38,022 nucleotides of DNA, taken from positions 181,651 to 219,672 of the forward strand of contig DGYW01000058.1 of the NCBI GenBank assembly GCA_002396805.1. The letters run 5' to 3'. This document shows, in pieces, positions 23,302 through 32,330 of this stretch; positions within the stretch are counted from its first letter, which is position 1, and each line of letters starts with the position of its first letter. The notes under the pieces were generated by a model. The model had not been told where the DNA came from, made no database searches, and saw only the letters and a program-made list of their open reading frames with translations. This stretch comes from Firmicutes bacterium UBA4996 (GTDB taxonomy: Bacteria > Bacillota > Limnochordia > Darwinibacteriales > Darwinibacteriaceae). The position numbers were made by a program, and so were the translations under genes.

Positions 23302-25370
23302 TGCAGGACTTTTTATTAGAACTTGGTTTTGAGGAGCTGCCCGCCCGTTTTGTAGAGGGTGCCCTCCAACAACTAGCCGACACACTGCAAAAGAGGCTAA
23401 AGCAAGAGCGACTAGATCATGGGAAAGTGATACTCTACAGCACGCCTCGACGTTTGGCCGTACTGGTGAAAGATTTACGCCTGCAACAAGCCGACTTGAT
23501 GGACGAGGTCAAAGGACCACCTAAGAATATCGCCTATGACGAAGACGGTAATCTGACTAAGGCGGGGCAAGGTTTTTTGCGGTCTCAGGGAGTTGACGAA
23601 GGATCCATCAGAATAAGACAGTTTCAGGGTGCCGATTACCTCTTTGTGACCAAAGAAGTTAGAGGACAGAAGACTGCAGTTGTGCTAAAACCTCTCTTAG
23701 AAGAGATTATTACGAATCTAAGCTTCCCTAAAAATATGCGTTGGGGAACCTATGATCTCCGTTACGCCCGCCCTTTACGTTGGATCATTGCCCTTTTTGG
23801 AACGGAGGTAATCCCCGTACAAGTGGGAGCAGTTTCAGGGGGACAGACCACATACGGACATCGCCAACTGAGCCCTGGAGCCGTGGTTATTCGTGAACCG
23901 AAGGAGTACTCAAACACTCTAAAAGACCACTATGTATTGGTAGACGCTGCCCAACGTAATCACATCATCTGCGAACAGGTCCAAAGCCTAGCAAGGGCAC
24001 AAGGTGCTCAGGTTGAGCGGGATGTAGAGTTGCTGAAAGAAGTTGTGAACCTAGTAGAATATCCAACCGCCTTTGTAGGAGGATTTGATCCAGAGTATTT
24101 AGAGGTTCCCTCGGAGGTGCTAGTGACATCCATGAAGGAGCATCAGCGCTATTTTCCCGTACAGGATGGCGAGGGACAGTTGTTACCAAAGTTTGTGGGC
24201 GTACGTAACGGGGCCGATAATCACCTGGAAACCGTAGTTCATGGCAACGAGAAGGTCCTAGCGGCTAGATTGTCGGATGCGAAGTTCTTCTTTGACGAAG
24301 ACAAAAAAACACCCTTGGAGGACAACATTTCTAAGCTAGAGCGGGTTGTGTTCCAAGAAGGATTAGGCTCCATGGGAGACAAGGTGGAACGGATTGAACG
24401 CTTGAGCCTACTCTTGGCTGAACACTTAGGGTTAAACGCTAATCGTGATACTATTCTACGCACCGCCCGTCTTGCCAAGGCAGATTTGGTTTCACAGATG
24501 GTTTACGAGTTTCCTGAGTTGCAAGGCATTATGGGTGAGAAATATGCGCTGATTCAAGGGGAGAATCCAGCGGTTGCCACTGGTATTAGGGAGCATTATT
24601 TACCACGTTTTGCAGGTGATGAGTTACCGAGCACAGCGGAGGGCATTGTGGTTAGCCTAGCCGACAAATTGGATACTTTAGCGGGCTACTTCGCCTTAGG
24701 ACGAATTCCTACTGGCTCCCAGGATCCCTTCGCCCTGAGACGACAGGCCCAGGGAGTAGTGCAAATCCTAATGAAGACAGGTTTCGACCTATCTCTACAT
24801 TCCCTTGTGGAGTTGGCCTCTGGTGGCTACACAGAAATCAGTCTTAGCGCAGAAAACACTCAAGCTCTTGAGGATTTTTTCTTGGCTCGACTTCGAGTAT
24901 CTCTTTTGGATCAAGGCTACGCCTACGATGAAGTAGATGCGGTCATGGCTTCAAAAGGCCAGGGGATCATTATTCCCGACTTGCTAGGCAAAATACAGGC
25001 CCTGGCTAGTTTCCGCTTAACCGAGGCTTTTGTGGATCTGAGTACTGGCTTCGAACGGGTGGCCAATTTAGCCAGCAAGTACCAAGGTGAAAGCCTTGAA
25101 TCCGCGGCTTTCTCGCCTGAGGACGCAGACTTCGCCCAAGCGGCAAAAGAATTAGAACAGAAGTGCCGAGCTCAGTTCGTAGCCAAAGATTATAGCGGAA
25201 TTCTAGAAACTCTAGCCCAGTTCAGAGCTCCGATAGATCACTTCTTTACGGAAGTTATGATCATGGATTCCGATCCAGTAATTCGTGGTAATCGTCTTGC
25301 TCTTTTGCACCAAGCCTATAGAGTATATATTTTGTATGGCGATTTTCACCAGATTGTTGCTAATAAGTAA
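23301..25370 (+). CDS. glyS: Glycyl-tRNA synthetase beta subunit
   Basis: The beta subunit binds tRNA-Gly and is essential for charging. The 689-residue length is normal. It begins DFLLELGFEELPARFVEGAL, carries FPKNMRWGTYDLRYARPLRWI spread over residues 135-155, LVTSMKEHQRYFPVQ, FDEDKKTPLEDN, and an HD-like region (LVSQMVYEFPELQGIMGEKYA). SLADKLDTLAGYFALGRIPTGSQDPFALRRQAQG marks the centre of the family. The C-terminus holds the anticodon-binding helices. TAATG links it to glyQ, so translation is coupled. Confidence 0.98.
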   Translation: MQDFLLELGFEELPARFVEGALQQLADTLQKRLKQERLDHGKVILYSTPRRLAVLVKDLRLQQADLMDEVKGPPKNIAYDEDGNLTKAGQGFLRSQGVDEGSIRIRQFQGADYLFVTKEVRGQKTAVVLKPLLEEIITNLSFPKNMRWGTYDLRYARPLRWIIALFGTEVIPVQVGAVSGGQTTYGHRQLSPGAVVIREPKEYSNTLKDHYVLVDAAQRNHIICEQVQSLARAQGAQVERDVELLKEVVNLVEYPTAFVGGFDPEYLEVPSEVLVTSMKEHQRYFPVQDGEGQLLPKFVGVRNGADNHLETVVHGNEKVLAARLSDAKFFFDEDKKTPLEDNISKLERVVFQEGLGSMGDKVERIERLSLLLAEHLGLNANRDTILRTARLAKADLVSQMVYEFPELQGIMGEKYALIQGENPAVATGIREHYLPRFAGDELPSTAEGIVVSLADKLDTLAGYFALGRIPTGSQDPFALRRQAQGVVQILMKTGFDLSLHSLVELASGGYTEISLSAENTQALEDFFLARLRVSLLDQGYAYDEVDAVMASKGQGIIIPDLLGKIQALASFRLTEAFVDLSTGFERVANLASKYQGESLESAAFSPEDADFAQAAKELEQKCRAQFVAKDYSGILETLAQFRAPIDHFFTEVMIMDSDPVIRGNRLALLHQAYRVYILYGDFHQIVANK

Positions 25371-25506
25371 ATAGATGGGGTACAAGAAGGAGATTGGTAG
25401 GGGATACAGAATAACACAGATGGTATTTTTATCCCCATTCTTTTCATTTGATATGCTCCCCTGTGGGGAAACATAGATAAGCTTATAGATTGAAGGAGGA
25501 TGAGTA
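25371..25506 (+). promoter_or_regulatory. ppdK leader region with competing hairpins
   Basis: GGGGATA (25400-25406) pairs with TATCCCC (25430-25436), and an overlapping ATGGGG (25375-25380) could pair with CCCCAT (25433-25438) instead. CCCCTGTGGGG (25458-25468) forms another small hairpin. The promoter is not clear; TTGATA (25448-25453) with CATAGA (25472-25477) at 18 bases is a weak candidate. AAGGAGG (25493-25499) is the ppdK ribosome site. Confidence 0.35.
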
Positions 25507-28137
25507 ATGAACACCAAGTGGGTTTATTTCTTTGGTGCTGGCCAAACTGATGGCCAAGAACATTCCAGGAATCTAGTTGGGGGCAAAGGTGCTAACCTAG
25601 CTGAGATGGTTGCCCTAGGCATTCCTGTACCAGGTGGTTTTACTATTACCACCGATGCTTGTACTGAGTTTTATCGCAATGGCGAAAAGTGGGTAGATGG
25701 TCTTGAAGAACAGATTAAAGAGAACATCACCCGTTTAGAGCAGTCTATGGCTGCCAAATTTGGCGATAAAGAAGATCCCTTGCTCCTGTCCGTTCGTTCC
25801 GGTGCTAGAGTATCTATGCCGGGTATGATGGACACTGTTCTTAACCTTGGTCTGAATGATGAGACGGTAGAAGCTTTAGCGAAAAAGTCCGGTAATCCCC
25901 GCTTCGCCTACGATTCTTATCGCCGCTTTATTCAGATGTACGGTGACGTTGTAATGGGTGTTGATCATGGTCGGTTCGAGGCAGCCCTTGCCGCTAAACG
26001 CGAAGAGCAAGGTGTGAAACTCGATAACGAGCTATCGACTGAAGCATTACAAGAGTTAGTAGAGACTTACAAGGCAATTGTGCAAGAGCACGCCGGCAAG
26101 TTGTTCCCTAATGATCCCTTTGAGCAACTTCGGGGTGCTATCGATGCCGTCTTCCGTTCTTGGAATACTGCCAGAGCCATTCGTTATCGTCAAATTAACC
26201 ACATTCCTCACGAGTGGGGCACAGCAGTCAACGTGCAAGCTATGGTCTACGGTAACATGGGTGAAAACTCCGGTACCGGTGTAGCCTTTACTCGTGATCC
26301 ATCCACTGGTGAGAACGTTTTCTATGGCGAGTATCTCATGGATGCTCAAGGTGAAGACGTAGTAGCTGGAATCCGCACACCACATCCAATTGCGGATCTG
26401 AAGGAAGAAATGCCTGAAGTCTATCAGGAGTTAGTTGCCATTTACAAGAAACTTGAAAACCACTACAAAGACATGCAAGACGTGGAGTTTACCATTCAAG
26501 AGGGCAAATTATACATGCTCCAAACTAGAGCTGGTAAACGTACCGCTACTGCTGCTGTACGTATGGCCGTTGAAATGGTTGAAGAGGGTTTGATCGATAA
26601 GAAGACTGCAGTAATGCGTGTTGAACCAATGCAGCTTGATCAACTTCTCCACCCCATGATCGATCCTAACGCTAAATATGATGTAATCGCCACAGGGTTA
26701 CCTGCTTCTCCAGGTGCTGCTGCTGGTCGCATTGTGTTTTCTGCTGAAGAGGCAGAAGAGTGGGTTGGGCGCGGTGAGACTGTAATTTTGGTCCGCAACG
26801 AGACTTCCCCAGAGGACATCGGTGGTATGGACGTAGCCGAAGGCATTTTAACTGCCCGCGGTGGTATGACTTCTCACGCAGCAGTAGTTGCTCGAGGAAT
26901 GGGTAAGTGCTGTGTGGCCGGTTGCGCTTCTGCTCAAATTAGTGAAGCTAATAAGACCTTGACCTTTGGTAACACCGTATTGAAGGAAGGTGACTGGGTC
27001 ACCCTTAACGGTACTGCAGGTGAAGTTATTGTAGGTCAAGTGCCCATGGTTGAAGTGCAAGTAGAAGGTAACTTCGGTACCTTGATGGAGTGGGCTGATG
27101 AGTACAGATCCTTAGGTATACGCACCAACGCGGACACTCCCCACGACAGCCAAACTGCCTTAGACTTTGGCGCAGAGGGTATTGGTCTCTGTCGTACAGA
27201 GCATATGTTCTTTGAAGGCGATCGCATTAGTGTCATGCGTCAGATGATTTTTGCCAGCGATGCAACTGGACGCGAAGAGGCTTTAGCTAAACTATTGCCC
27301 TATCAAAAAGCTGACTTCAAGGGTATCTTAGAGACCATGAAGGGCTTACCAGTAACCATCCGTTTGCTTGACCCTCCTCTACACGAATTCGTTCCCCAAG
27401 ATGAGGCTACTATCGAAAAACTTGCTTCTGATATGGGTATTTCCATCGAAGCATTAAAAGCCCGCATTGAGTCACTTGAGGAAATCAACCCTATGCTAGG
27501 GCATCGCGGTTGTCGTTTAGGTGTAACCTATCCTGAAATCTACGCCATGCAAGCACGGGCTATCTTTGAGGCCGCCGCTGAACTGACTAAGGATGGCGTT
27601 GAGGTTCACCCAGAGGTTATGATTCCCTTGGTTGGGACTGTCCAAGAGTTGCAGCTTATGAAGGAAGTTTGTGTGAATGTGGCTGAAGAAGTCATGAAGG
27701 AAACCGGTGTAGAGTTTAGCTACCTCGTTGGAACCATGATTGAAATTCCAAGAGCATGTATCCTTGCTGACTCCATTGCTGAAGAGGCCGAGTTCTTCTC
27801 CTTCGGAACCAATGATCTCACGCAAATGACATTTGGCTTTAGCCGAGATGACGCCGGTACTTTCTTGCCTGAATATGTAGACAAAGGCGTTTTGGAAAGA
27901 GATCCTTTCCAAACCCTCGATCAAGTTGGTGTAGGTAGCTTGGTACAGATGGGTGTTGAAAAGGGACGTTCTGCAAAGCCGAATCTCAAGGTTGGTATTT
28001 GTGGAGAACATGGTGGTGACCCCGCCTCTGTAGATTTCTTCCATCGTGCTGGGTTGGATTACGTGAGTTGCTCCCCCTTCCGGGTGCCTATCGCACGCTT
28101 AGCGGCTGCTCAAGCTAACATCCGCAATCCCCGCTAA
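25507..28137 (+). CDS. ppdK: Pyruvate, phosphate dikinase
   Basis: PPDK interconverts pyruvate, ATP and phosphate with phosphoenolpyruvate, AMP and pyrophosphate; in anaerobes it can act in glycolysis or gluconeogenesis. The 876-residue protein is full length: an ATP-grasp domain (LVGGKGANLAEM, SVRSGARVSMPGMMDTVLNLG), the swivelling domain with the phosphorylated His in GGMTSHAAVVARGMGKC near residue 455, and the PEP/pyruvate barrel (GLCRTEHMF, MLGHRGCRLG, FGTNDLTQ, and the catalytic Cys in YVSCSPFRVPIARLAAAQ). ATG 25507 follows AAGGAGG. Several codons look biased toward high expression compared with its neighbours. It is a single-gene unit ended by hairpins. In Bacillus subtilis the regulators ccpN and yqfL follow glyS; yqfL encodes the PPDK regulatory kinase, so ppdK here sits in its place. 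Confidence 0.98.
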   Translation: MNTKWVYFFGAGQTDGQEHSRNLVGGKGANLAEMVALGIPVPGGFTITTDACTEFYRNGEKWVDGLEEQIKENITRLEQSMAAKFGDKEDPLLLSVRSGARVSMPGMMDTVLNLGLNDETVEALAKKSGNPRFAYDSYRRFIQMYGDVVMGVDHGRFEAALAAKREEQGVKLDNELSTEALQELVETYKAIVQEHAGKLFPNDPFEQLRGAIDAVFRSWNTARAIRYRQINHIPHEWGTAVNVQAMVYGNMGENSGTGVAFTRDPSTGENVFYGEYLMDAQGEDVVAGIRTPHPIADLKEEMPEVYQELVAIYKKLENHYKDMQDVEFTIQEGKLYMLQTRAGKRTATAAVRMAVEMVEEGLIDKKTAVMRVEPMQLDQLLHPMIDPNAKYDVIATGLPASPGAAAGRIVFSAEEAEEWVGRGETVILVRNETSPEDIGGMDVAEGILTARGGMTSHAAVVARGMGKCCVAGCASAQISEANKTLTFGNTVLKEGDWVTLNGTAGEVIVGQVPMVEVQVEGNFGTLMEWADEYRSLGIRTNADTPHDSQTALDFGAEGIGLCRTEHMFFEGDRISVMRQMIFASDATGREEALAKLLPYQKADFKGILETMKGLPVTIRLLDPPLHEFVPQDEATIEKLASDMGISIEALKARIESLEEINPMLGHRGCRLGVTYPEIYAMQARAIFEAAAELTKDGVEVHPEVMIPLVGTVQELQLMKEVCVNVAEEVMKETGVEFSYLVGTMIEIPRACILADSIAEEAEFFSFGTNDLTQMTFGFSRDDAGTFLPEYVDKGVLERDPFQTLDQVGVGSLVQMGVEKGRSAKPNLKVGICGEHGGDPASVDFFHRAGLDYVSCSPFRVPIARLAAAQANIRNPR

Positions 28138-28153
28138 TTGGAATGAACACTAA

Positions 28154-28177
28154 GGGGGAGGAGGAAAAACCTCCCCC
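28154..28177 (+). other. GC-rich hairpin after ppdK
   Basis: GGGGGAGG (28154-28161) and CCTCCCCC (28170-28177) pair perfectly over eight positions around an A-rich loop. No T run follows, so it is probably a 3'-end stabilising hairpin of the ppdK message placed just before the terminator. Confidence 0.6.
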
Positions 28178-28184
28178 TATGGGG

Positions 28185-28220
28185 AACCCATACTAAGATT
28201 AGTGTGGGTTTCTTTTTTTT
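28185..28220 (+). terminator. Intrinsic terminator of ppdK
   Basis: AACCCATACTA (28185-28195) and TAGTGTGGGTT (28200-28210) form an 11-pair stem with one G-U and a 4-base loop, followed by TC and eight T residues. Confidence 0.92.
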
Positions 28221-28236
28221 CGAAGGGGGTTATCTC

Positions 28237-29241
28237 ATGAAATTCTTGGAAGCAACTCTAGAATGGGAAGAACGCTATCTCTCTCCTTTTGCAGCTAAGA
28301 CTAGTAATAGTCTAGGTAGGTTGTATCCAGAAGAACCATGCCCCTTCTCTACCTGTTTTCAGCAAGATCGAGATCGTATAGTCCACTCCAAGGCTTTTAG
28401 ACGGCTCAAGTCCAAGACCCAAGTGTTCATCGCCCCTAAGGGCGATCACTATCGCACACGCTTGACGCATGTCTTGGAGGTTTCGCAAATTAGTCGGACG
28501 GTGTCGAGGGCCCTAGGTTTGAATGAAGATTTGACGGAAGCTATTGCTTTGGGGCACGATTTGGGTCACACTCCCTTTGGTCATGCGGGCGAAGCGGCGC
28601 TAAACCGTCTTGTAGGTCACTTTCGCCACAATGAGCAAAGTTTGCGGGTAGTGGAGGTCTTGGAGGAATTTTCGCCTAATCACCGAGGCCTAAATCTCAC
28701 TGCAGAAGTACGAGATGGCATTCTCAATCATACAGGTGCAACAACACCCCGAACTCTAGAAGCACAGGTTGTGCGTCTGTGTGATCGCATTGCTTATTTG
28801 AACCACGATGTGGAAGATGCGGTGCGAGGCGGAATTCTCCGAGAAAACCAGCTCCCTTGTGAGGTAGTTGAGGTGCTCGGTCGCAGTCGTCAAGAACGGA
28901 TCCGAGTAATGATCGAGGATATTTTAGAAACTAGTAGTGGGCAAAACTTCATAGCCATGGGCTCCGATGTTGGGCAAGCTACCAACACTTTACGGCAATT
29001 TTTGTTTGAAAACTTTTATTTGGGTTCTATTGCTAAGCAAGAGGAGAATAAAGTTTATGATGTAATTAGTCTTCTTTATGAGTATTATCAAGAATACCCT
29101 GAAGAATTTATCCGGGCGGCAGGTAGCGGAGTGGAGATAATTGACTATATTGCAGGTATGACGGATCGTTTTGCTATTCAAGAATTTCAAAAGCGATTCT
29201 TGCCCGCGGGTTGGGGTTGGCGTGATGAAGAAAGGTGGTGA
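28237..29241 (+). CDS. dgt: dGTP triphosphohydrolase-like HD protein
   Basis: HD-domain hydrolase that converts dNTPs, typically dGTP, to nucleoside and triphosphate. The 334-residue protein is of the short dgt-like type. Metal-binding residues lie in RLTHVLEVSQ (His), ALGHDLGHTPFGHAGE (HD motif and following His) and CDRIAYLNHDVEDA (Asp). The N-terminal SLGRLYPEEPCPFSTCFQQD and DRDRIVHSKAFRRLKSKTQV are the family start. ATG 28237 follows AAGGGGGTT; the 11-codon upstream extension runs into the ppdK terminator and is rejected. The gene overlaps dnaG by a few bases and is probably cotranscribed with dnaG and rpoD. Confidence 0.95.
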   Translation: MKFLEATLEWEERYLSPFAAKTSNSLGRLYPEEPCPFSTCFQQDRDRIVHSKAFRRLKSKTQVFIAPKGDHYRTRLTHVLEVSQISRTVSRALGLNEDLTEAIALGHDLGHTPFGHAGEAALNRLVGHFRHNEQSLRVVEVLEEFSPNHRGLNLTAEVRDGILNHTGATTPRTLEAQVVRLCDRIAYLNHDVEDAVRGGILRENQLPCEVVEVLGRSRQERIRVMIEDILETSSGQNFIAMGSDVGQATNTLRQFLFENFYLGSIAKQEENKVYDVISLLYEYYQEYPEEFIRAAGSGVEIIDYIAGMTDRFAIQEFQKRFLPAGWGWRDEERW

Positions 29242-30986
29242 GGGGCATCGCACGTTTTTCTGATGAGTGGATCGAAATGGTGAAGTCATCCGTGGACATT
29301 GTGGAAGTCATTGGACGGAAGGTTCAGTTAAGGCAGACGGGACGAAATTTCGTGGGACTCTGCCCCTTTCATGATGAGCGGACACCCTCTTTTTCGGTCA
29401 ACCCTGAGCGACAGTTTTATCATTGCTTCGGCTGCCAGAGTGGGGGTAACGTTATCAATTTTATCATGGAAACGGAACATCTTTCTTTTCCAGAGGCAGT
29501 TACTAAGTTAGCACAAGAACGGGGGATTCCCGTTCCTTCGATTTCGCCACAGGAGCAACAGCGCGAGGCTAGACGAGAACACCTTCGCGAAGTAAACCAA
29601 TTGGCTGGACGTTTTTACTACCGCAGCCTACGTTCACCCGGTGGTGAGGGGGCTCGTGCCTATTTGGAAGGGCGGGGTATCAACGAAAGTCTCGCTCGGG
29701 ACTTTTACATTGGCTACGCACCTGATAGTTGGGATGGCTTAGTGCGCTTTCTGGAAAAAGAAGGTGTTGACTTACAAGTAGCCCAAGCGGCAGGTCTAGT
29801 ATCCCAAGGTAGCCAGGGTTACATAGATTATTTTCGTGGGCGCATTATGTTTCCCATCTGCGATCATCTGGGACGCTTTATTGGCTTTGGGGGGAGAAGT
29901 ACGAAGCCTGGTCAACCAAAGTACTTAAACACTCCCGAGACCGAGGTGTTCAACAAGAGCTTTGTCCTCTATGGTCTTAATTGGTCTAAAGAAGAAATCA
30001 AGGCGCAGGATCAAGCAATTATTGTCGAAGGTTATACGGATCTAATTGCTCTTTTTAGAGCAGGTAAGAAAAATGTGGTGGCCTCGCTAGGCACAGCTTT
30101 CACAGCCCAGCACAGCAGACTACTCAAACGCTTTGGTTCGCAAGCAATTATTGCCTTCGATGGTGATACTGCGGGACAACGGGCTACGTTGAGGAGCATA
30201 GAGATTCTTCACGAAAATGGTTTGCAGGTTCGGGTAGCATCTTTGACTGGAGGTCAAGACCCCGATACTTTTGTGCGGAATAGTTCTGTTCGTGAGGTAG
30301 AACAGTGGTTAAGCTTGGCCAAGCCTTTTCGGGAATATCAAATCGATAGAATTATTTCCCAGCATGATGTAGAAACTAGAGAAGGAAAACTGACCGCTTC
30401 TAACGAACTTGTTAGTGTACTAGCAAAATTAGATAATGCCATCGAACGTGATGAATATATTCGGTACGGAGCCCAGCGTCTGGGTGTGCAAGGCCAATCT
30501 CTAGCAGCCGATGTCATCCAACAGATGGGCATAGATTCACGGAAGCCCGTGCAAAATAGGCGTATTGTTAACGCAGTGCCTGAATCACAGATCAGCGGTG
30601 CTGCCAGTGGTGATGAACTCGTAGAACGCGAGTTATTGAGGTGCGTTTTGGGTAATCCAAATCATTTGCTCGATTTGCAAAAAAGTGGGATTACTGCCCA
30701 AGATTTTCAAAGTCCTGATTACCGGCATTTATTTGTCTTATTGAACCAAAACCAATCAGATGAGCGAGGAACGGCAATTGCTGACCGCCTCTATGCCTTG
30801 TCTGAACCCACTGGAAGCTGGGAAGAATATTTACAGTCGTTTATTCTGACTTTGAAGAGACGAAGATTACAAAAGATAGAGGAAAAGCTTTCTTCCTTGG
30901 AGAATGATAGAAAAGGTTTTGATACCCAGATGGAATTATATCGTTTATTAAAGGAGTACTATGACATTCTTAGCACAGAGTCCTGA
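29238..30986 (+). CDS. dnaG: DNA primase DnaG
   Basis: Makes RNA primers for lagging-strand replication. The protein, about 582 residues, has the CHC2 zinc domain (CPFHDERTPSFSV and HCFGCQSGGN), the RNA polymerase core (RIMFPICDHLGRFIGFGGR), the TOPRIM motifs (IIVEGYTDLIALF and IAFDGDTAGQRA) and a C-terminal helicase-interaction domain. The start is uncertain: GTG 29238 overlaps the dgt stop as GTGA, and GTG 29235 one codon earlier is equally possible; the ribosome site (GAAAGG) is close and weak, so translational coupling with dgt is likely. It precedes rpoD by 26 bases. Confidence 0.96.
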   Translation: MRGIARFSDEWIEMVKSSVDIVEVIGRKVQLRQTGRNFVGLCPFHDERTPSFSVNPERQFYHCFGCQSGGNVINFIMETEHLSFPEAVTKLAQERGIPVPSISPQEQQREARREHLREVNQLAGRFYYRSLRSPGGEGARAYLEGRGINESLARDFYIGYAPDSWDGLVRFLEKEGVDLQVAQAAGLVSQGSQGYIDYFRGRIMFPICDHLGRFIGFGGRSTKPGQPKYLNTPETEVFNKSFVLYGLNWSKEEIKAQDQAIIVEGYTDLIALFRAGKKNVVASLGTAFTAQHSRLLKRFGSQAIIAFDGDTAGQRATLRSIEILHENGLQVRVASLTGGQDPDTFVRNSSVREVEQWLSLAKPFREYQIDRIISQHDVETREGKLTASNELVSVLAKLDNAIERDEYIRYGAQRLGVQGQSLAADVIQQMGIDSRKPVQNRRIVNAVPESQISGAASGDELVERELLRCVLGNPNHLLDLQKSGITAQDFQSPDYRHLFVLLNQNQSDERGTAIADRLYALSEPTGSWEEYLQSFILTLKRRRLQKIEEKLSSLENDRKGFDTQMELYRLLKEYYDILSTES

Positions 30987-31012
30987 AAATATCCGCGAGA
31001 AAGGGGGTTGTC

Positions 31013-32146
31013 ATGTTGAGCAATAAAGATGCAATTAATATTGAAGCTGTGACCGAGTTAATGGCTAAAGCCAAGAAACGTGGCGTGGTTACTTATCGCG
31101 AAATAATGGACAGTCTACAAGATGTGGAGCTTTTACCAGATCAAATTGATGAAATCTATGAGAGTTTCTCCGCCATGGGCGTAGACGTGATTCCCCATTC
31201 TGGTGAGGATAGTGTTGATGAAACTGAATCCCCAGCGGAAAATGGGGAGGACGAAGATATTGATCTCGATGACGAAGAAGAAATGGATTACGATCTTTCT
31301 GTTCCGGAAGGCATCGCGCTAGATGATCCTGTCCGAATGTATCTAAAAGAAATTGGCCGTGTTCCCCTTTTGACTGCTGAAGAAGAGGTGGAGTTGGCAA
31401 AGCGTATTGAGCAAGGTGATGAAGAAGCCAAGCGTGAACTTGCCGAAGCCAATTTACGTCTAGTTGTAAGTATCGCCAAACGTTATGTTGGCCGTGGTAT
31501 GCATTTCCTGGATTTAATCCAAGAAGGCAACCTAGGTCTGATTAAGGCTGTGGAGAAATTTGATTACCGCAAAGGCTTTAAATTTAGCACCTATGCCACC
31601 TGGTGGATTCGCCAGGCTATTACTAGAGCCATTGCGGATCAAGCACGTACAATTCGGATCCCGGTTCACATGGTTGAGACCATTAATAAACTGACGCGTG
31701 TTTCACGTGAGCTTTTACAAGAACTGGGTCGTGCTCCAGTGCCGGAAGAAATTGCTGAAGCAATGGATCTACCAGTAGAGCGTGTAAGGGAGATTATGAA
31801 GATTGCCCAGGAGCCTGTGTCTCTGGAGACACCCATTGGAGAAGAAGAGGATAGTCATTTGGGCGACTTTATTGAAGATCAAGAGGCTATTGCACCTGCT
31901 GATGCAGCGGCCTTTACCATGCTCCAAGAGCAACTCAATGAGGTCCTAGAGTCCTTAACACCACGAGAACAGCAAGTCTTACGTTTGCGATTTGGCTTAG
32001 ATGATGGGCGTGGACGCACCTTAGAAGAAGTAGGTCAGGTGTTTGGGGTAACCCGAGAACGGATCCGCCAAATTGAAGCTAAGGCCCTGCGTAAGCTTAG
32101 GCATCCTAGTCGAAGTAAAAAGCTAAAAGATTTCCTGGAGCAGTAA
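31013..32146 (+). CDS. rpoD: Primary sigma factor RpoD/SigA
   Basis: The housekeeping sigma factor that recognises TTGACA/TATAAT promoters such as those seen at 22270 and 32154. The 377-residue size is typical of Gram-positive SigA. An N-terminal region 1.1-like segment and an acidic stretch (about residues 60-95) precede region 1.2 (DPVRMYLKEIG), region 2 (LIQEGNLGLIKAVEKFDYRKG, then FSTYATWWIRQAITRAI), region 3, and region 4 (TLEEVGQVFGVTRERIRQIEAKALRKLRHPSR, in two parts). ATG 31013 follows AAAGGGGG. dgt-dnaG-rpoD forms the macromolecular synthesis operon. Confidence 0.98.
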   Translation: MLSNKDAINIEAVTELMAKAKKRGVVTYREIMDSLQDVELLPDQIDEIYESFSAMGVDVIPHSGEDSVDETESPAENGEDEDIDLDDEEEMDYDLSVPEGIALDDPVRMYLKEIGRVPLLTAEEEVELAKRIEQGDEEAKRELAEANLRLVVSIAKRYVGRGMHFLDLIQEGNLGLIKAVEKFDYRKGFKFSTYATWWIRQAITRAIADQARTIRIPVHMVETINKLTRVSRELLQELGRAPVPEEIAEAMDLPVERVREIMKIAQEPVSLETPIGEEEDSHLGDFIEDQEAIAPADAAAFTMLQEQLNEVLESLTPREQQVLRLRFGLDDGRGRTLEEVGQVFGVTRERIRQIEAKALRKLRHPSRSKKLKDFLEQ

Positions 32147-32153
32147 TTTTGCC

Positions 32154-32182
32154 TTGACAGTTGAGGCTAGCTCCCATATAAT
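32154..32182 (+). promoter_or_regulatory. Consensus sigma-A promoter of tRNA-Ile2
   Basis: TTGACA (32154-32159) and TATAAT (32177-32182) are both perfect and 17 bases apart. Transcription would start around 32189, about five bases before the mature tRNA. It begins only 8 bases after the rpoD stop. Confidence 0.92.
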
Positions 32183-32193
32183 TAATCCGAACT

Positions 32194-32269
<76 letters not shown>

Positions 32270-32283
32270 CAATGAACTTACAG

Positions 32284-32308
32284 CCACTAGTAAAAAACTG
32301 GTGGTTTT
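32284..32308 (+). terminator. Terminator after tRNA-Ile2
   Basis: CCACTAG (32284-32290) and CTGGTGG (32298-32304) pair over seven positions with one wobble around an A-rich loop, followed by TTTT and soon another T run. It separates the tRNA from the Nif3-family gene. Confidence 0.75.
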
Positions 32309-32330
32309 CATTTTTCTGGAGGTGACTAGG

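Noticed and set aside
27517..28044. Long 175-codon antisense frame inside ppdK
   Set aside because: It lies fully inside the well-supported PPDK catalytic barrel on the other strand, has no ribosome site, and its translation has no family-like pattern. It is a by-product of codon bias in ppdK.
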